A stretch of DNA of 64,000 nt, taken from the NCBI RefSeq assembly GCF_037076565.1, contig NZ_AP029028.1, forward strand, positions 1,550,001 to 1,614,000, given 5' to 3'. Of the stretch, positions 63,300 to 64,000 are shown piece after piece (the first letter of the stretch is position 1; each line of letters begins with the position of its first letter). Origin of the DNA: Herbaspirillum sp. DW155 (lineage in GTDB: Bacteria > Pseudomonadota > Gammaproteobacteria > Burkholderiales > Burkholderiaceae_D). Made by a program: the position numbers and the translations under genes. The notes beneath the pieces are model-generated. The model was not told the DNA's origin and ran no database searches. It saw only the letters and a program-made list of their open reading frames with translations.

Positions 63300-64000
63300 T
63301 CAGTCGTAACGACGGCTGAACAGGATGTTGAGGCCATTGATGGTGCCCGCCCGCGCCACCACCGACCAGCGCCGCGAGATCTGCCAGGTGGCCTTGGCGA
63401 TGCTGGCCGCGCCTTGCAGGCTTTGCTCGTAGCCCAGCGTGATCTTCTCGGTGATGGCCTTGCCCAGGTTGACCACCTGGTCATCGGTCAGTCCCGATTC
63501 ACTGGAGCCGATGCTGAACTGGTCCAGCCCGAAATCCTTGGCAATGCGCTTGCCGCCCATGTTGCCCACCAGCGCCAGGGCCTGGCTGCTGGCGGTGCGC
63601 TGGCCGATGCTGGAACTGTCGGTACCGTGGCCGAACATCATCCAGGACAGCTTTTCGTCGTCCGGTACGTTGGGTTCGGAGACCAGCTGCACACGGGGCT
63701 GGTTGGCGTTGCCGGTGACCGAGACGCCGGCTTCGACGTCCTGATTGCGGCGCATGGCCAGGATGTTGATGTTGGGGTTGGCGATGGGCCCCTGGAAGTT
63801 GATGATGCCGCGCTCGATATTGAGTTTTGTGCCAAAAGCTTCATAACTGCCCTCGGCCACGTTGATGGTGCCCGTGGCGCGCAGCGGCAGGAGCGGTTCG
63901 CTGCGAACGTTCATATCGCCCTGCAAACGCACATCCGCGCCGCTGCCGTGGAAGCGGAAGTCGTTGCCCAGGTCGACCACCAGGTTGATGACCGGGGCGA
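63300..64000 (-). CDS. tamB: Translocation and assembly module TamB, C-terminal part (5' truncated by window)
   Basis: The frame is open to the window edge, giving about 233 C-terminal residues. They match the TamB/DUF490 domain: RATGTINVAEGSYEAFGTKL, GIINFQGPIANPNINILAMR, then DDEKLSWMMFGHGTDSSSIG, and a terminal beta-strand pattern ending LNILFSRRYD. TamB is an inner-membrane-anchored periplasmic protein that works with the BamA-like TamA in outer-membrane assembly and lipid transport. tamA would be expected further upstream, outside the window. Confidence 0.92.
   Translation of the reverse strand, partial: APVINLVVDLGNDFRFHGSGADVRLQGDMNVRSEPLLPLRATGTINVAEGSYEAFGTKLNIERGIINFQGPIANPNINILAMRRNQDVEAGVSVTGNANQPRVQLVSEPNVPDDEKLSWMMFGHGTDSSSIGQRTASSQALALVGNMGGKRIAKDFGLDQFSIGSSESGLTDDQVVNLGKAITEKITLGYEQSLQGAASIAKATWQISRRWSVVARAGTINGLNILFSRRYD

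Noticed and set aside
1..64000. Search for tRNA, rRNA, insertion sequences, prophage or replication origin
   Set aside because: No cloverleaf-like gene, transposase, integrase, terminal repeats or DnaA-box cluster was recognised by eye.

Overview
The window is GC-rich, densely coded DNA from a chromosome. It most resembles a betaproteobacterium of the Burkholderiales, probably Oxalobacteraceae (Herbaspirillum-like). This rests on gene content: an fds-type NAD formate dehydrogenase tail, the rpsP-rimM-trmD-rplS operon, a CobD/CbiB-like gene next to a DUF3579 gene, and many ABC transporters. No rRNA, tRNA, CRISPR array, transposase or prophage gene was found. All functional names come from reading motifs, not from database searches.

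Layout. 1-2.5 kb: the end of a formate dehydrogenase operon (fdsA tail, fdhD, fdsD). 2.6-10.1 kb: a probable catabolic cluster with a flavin reductase, LysR regulator, ABM-domain protein, odd alpha/beta hydrolase, NTF2-like protein, sulfonate/nitrate-type ABC transporter and an acyl-CoA-dehydrogenase-fold monooxygenase. 10.1-12.1 kb: a small accessory patch with a structured-RNA candidate and three small hypothetical genes. 12.1-14.3 kb: a TonB-dependent siderophore receptor with a Fur-like box. 14.5-21.8 kb: a LacI-type regulator, a polar-amino-acid-type ABC transporter, then KguE-, KguK- and KguD-like enzymes, which suggests 2-ketogluconate (or a related sugar acid) catabolism. 22-25.6 kb: etfBA and an acyl-CoA dehydrogenase. 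25.7-35.6 kb: mostly housekeeping genes (TM2 protein, rpsP-rimM-trmD-rplS, Nudix, CobD-like, DUF3579, fumC, two envelope proteins, trpS). 35.7-48.5 kb: a two-component system, a Spy-like protein and an MdtABC-type RND pump with outer-membrane factor. 48.5-53.9 kb: pabB-pabC fusion, MFS and EamA transporters, corA. 54-61.1 kb: a second TonB receptor in line with a peptide/nickel-type ABC transporter. 61.2-64 kb: a diguanylate cyclase with a small partner and the 3' end of tamB.

The strongest regulatory signal is upstream of trpS. A 17-codon reading frame ending in His-Trp-Trp-Arg-Ala is followed by mutually exclusive hairpins and an intrinsic terminator, the layout of a transcription attenuator. 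The promoter has an extended -10 that would start the RNA at or within a few bases of the leader AUG. Other signals are a 15-bp palindrome filling the spacer of a near-consensus promoter before the second TonB receptor, operator-like palindromes at the sugar-acid locus, and 10-bp-phased repeats between the two-component system and the spy-like gene.
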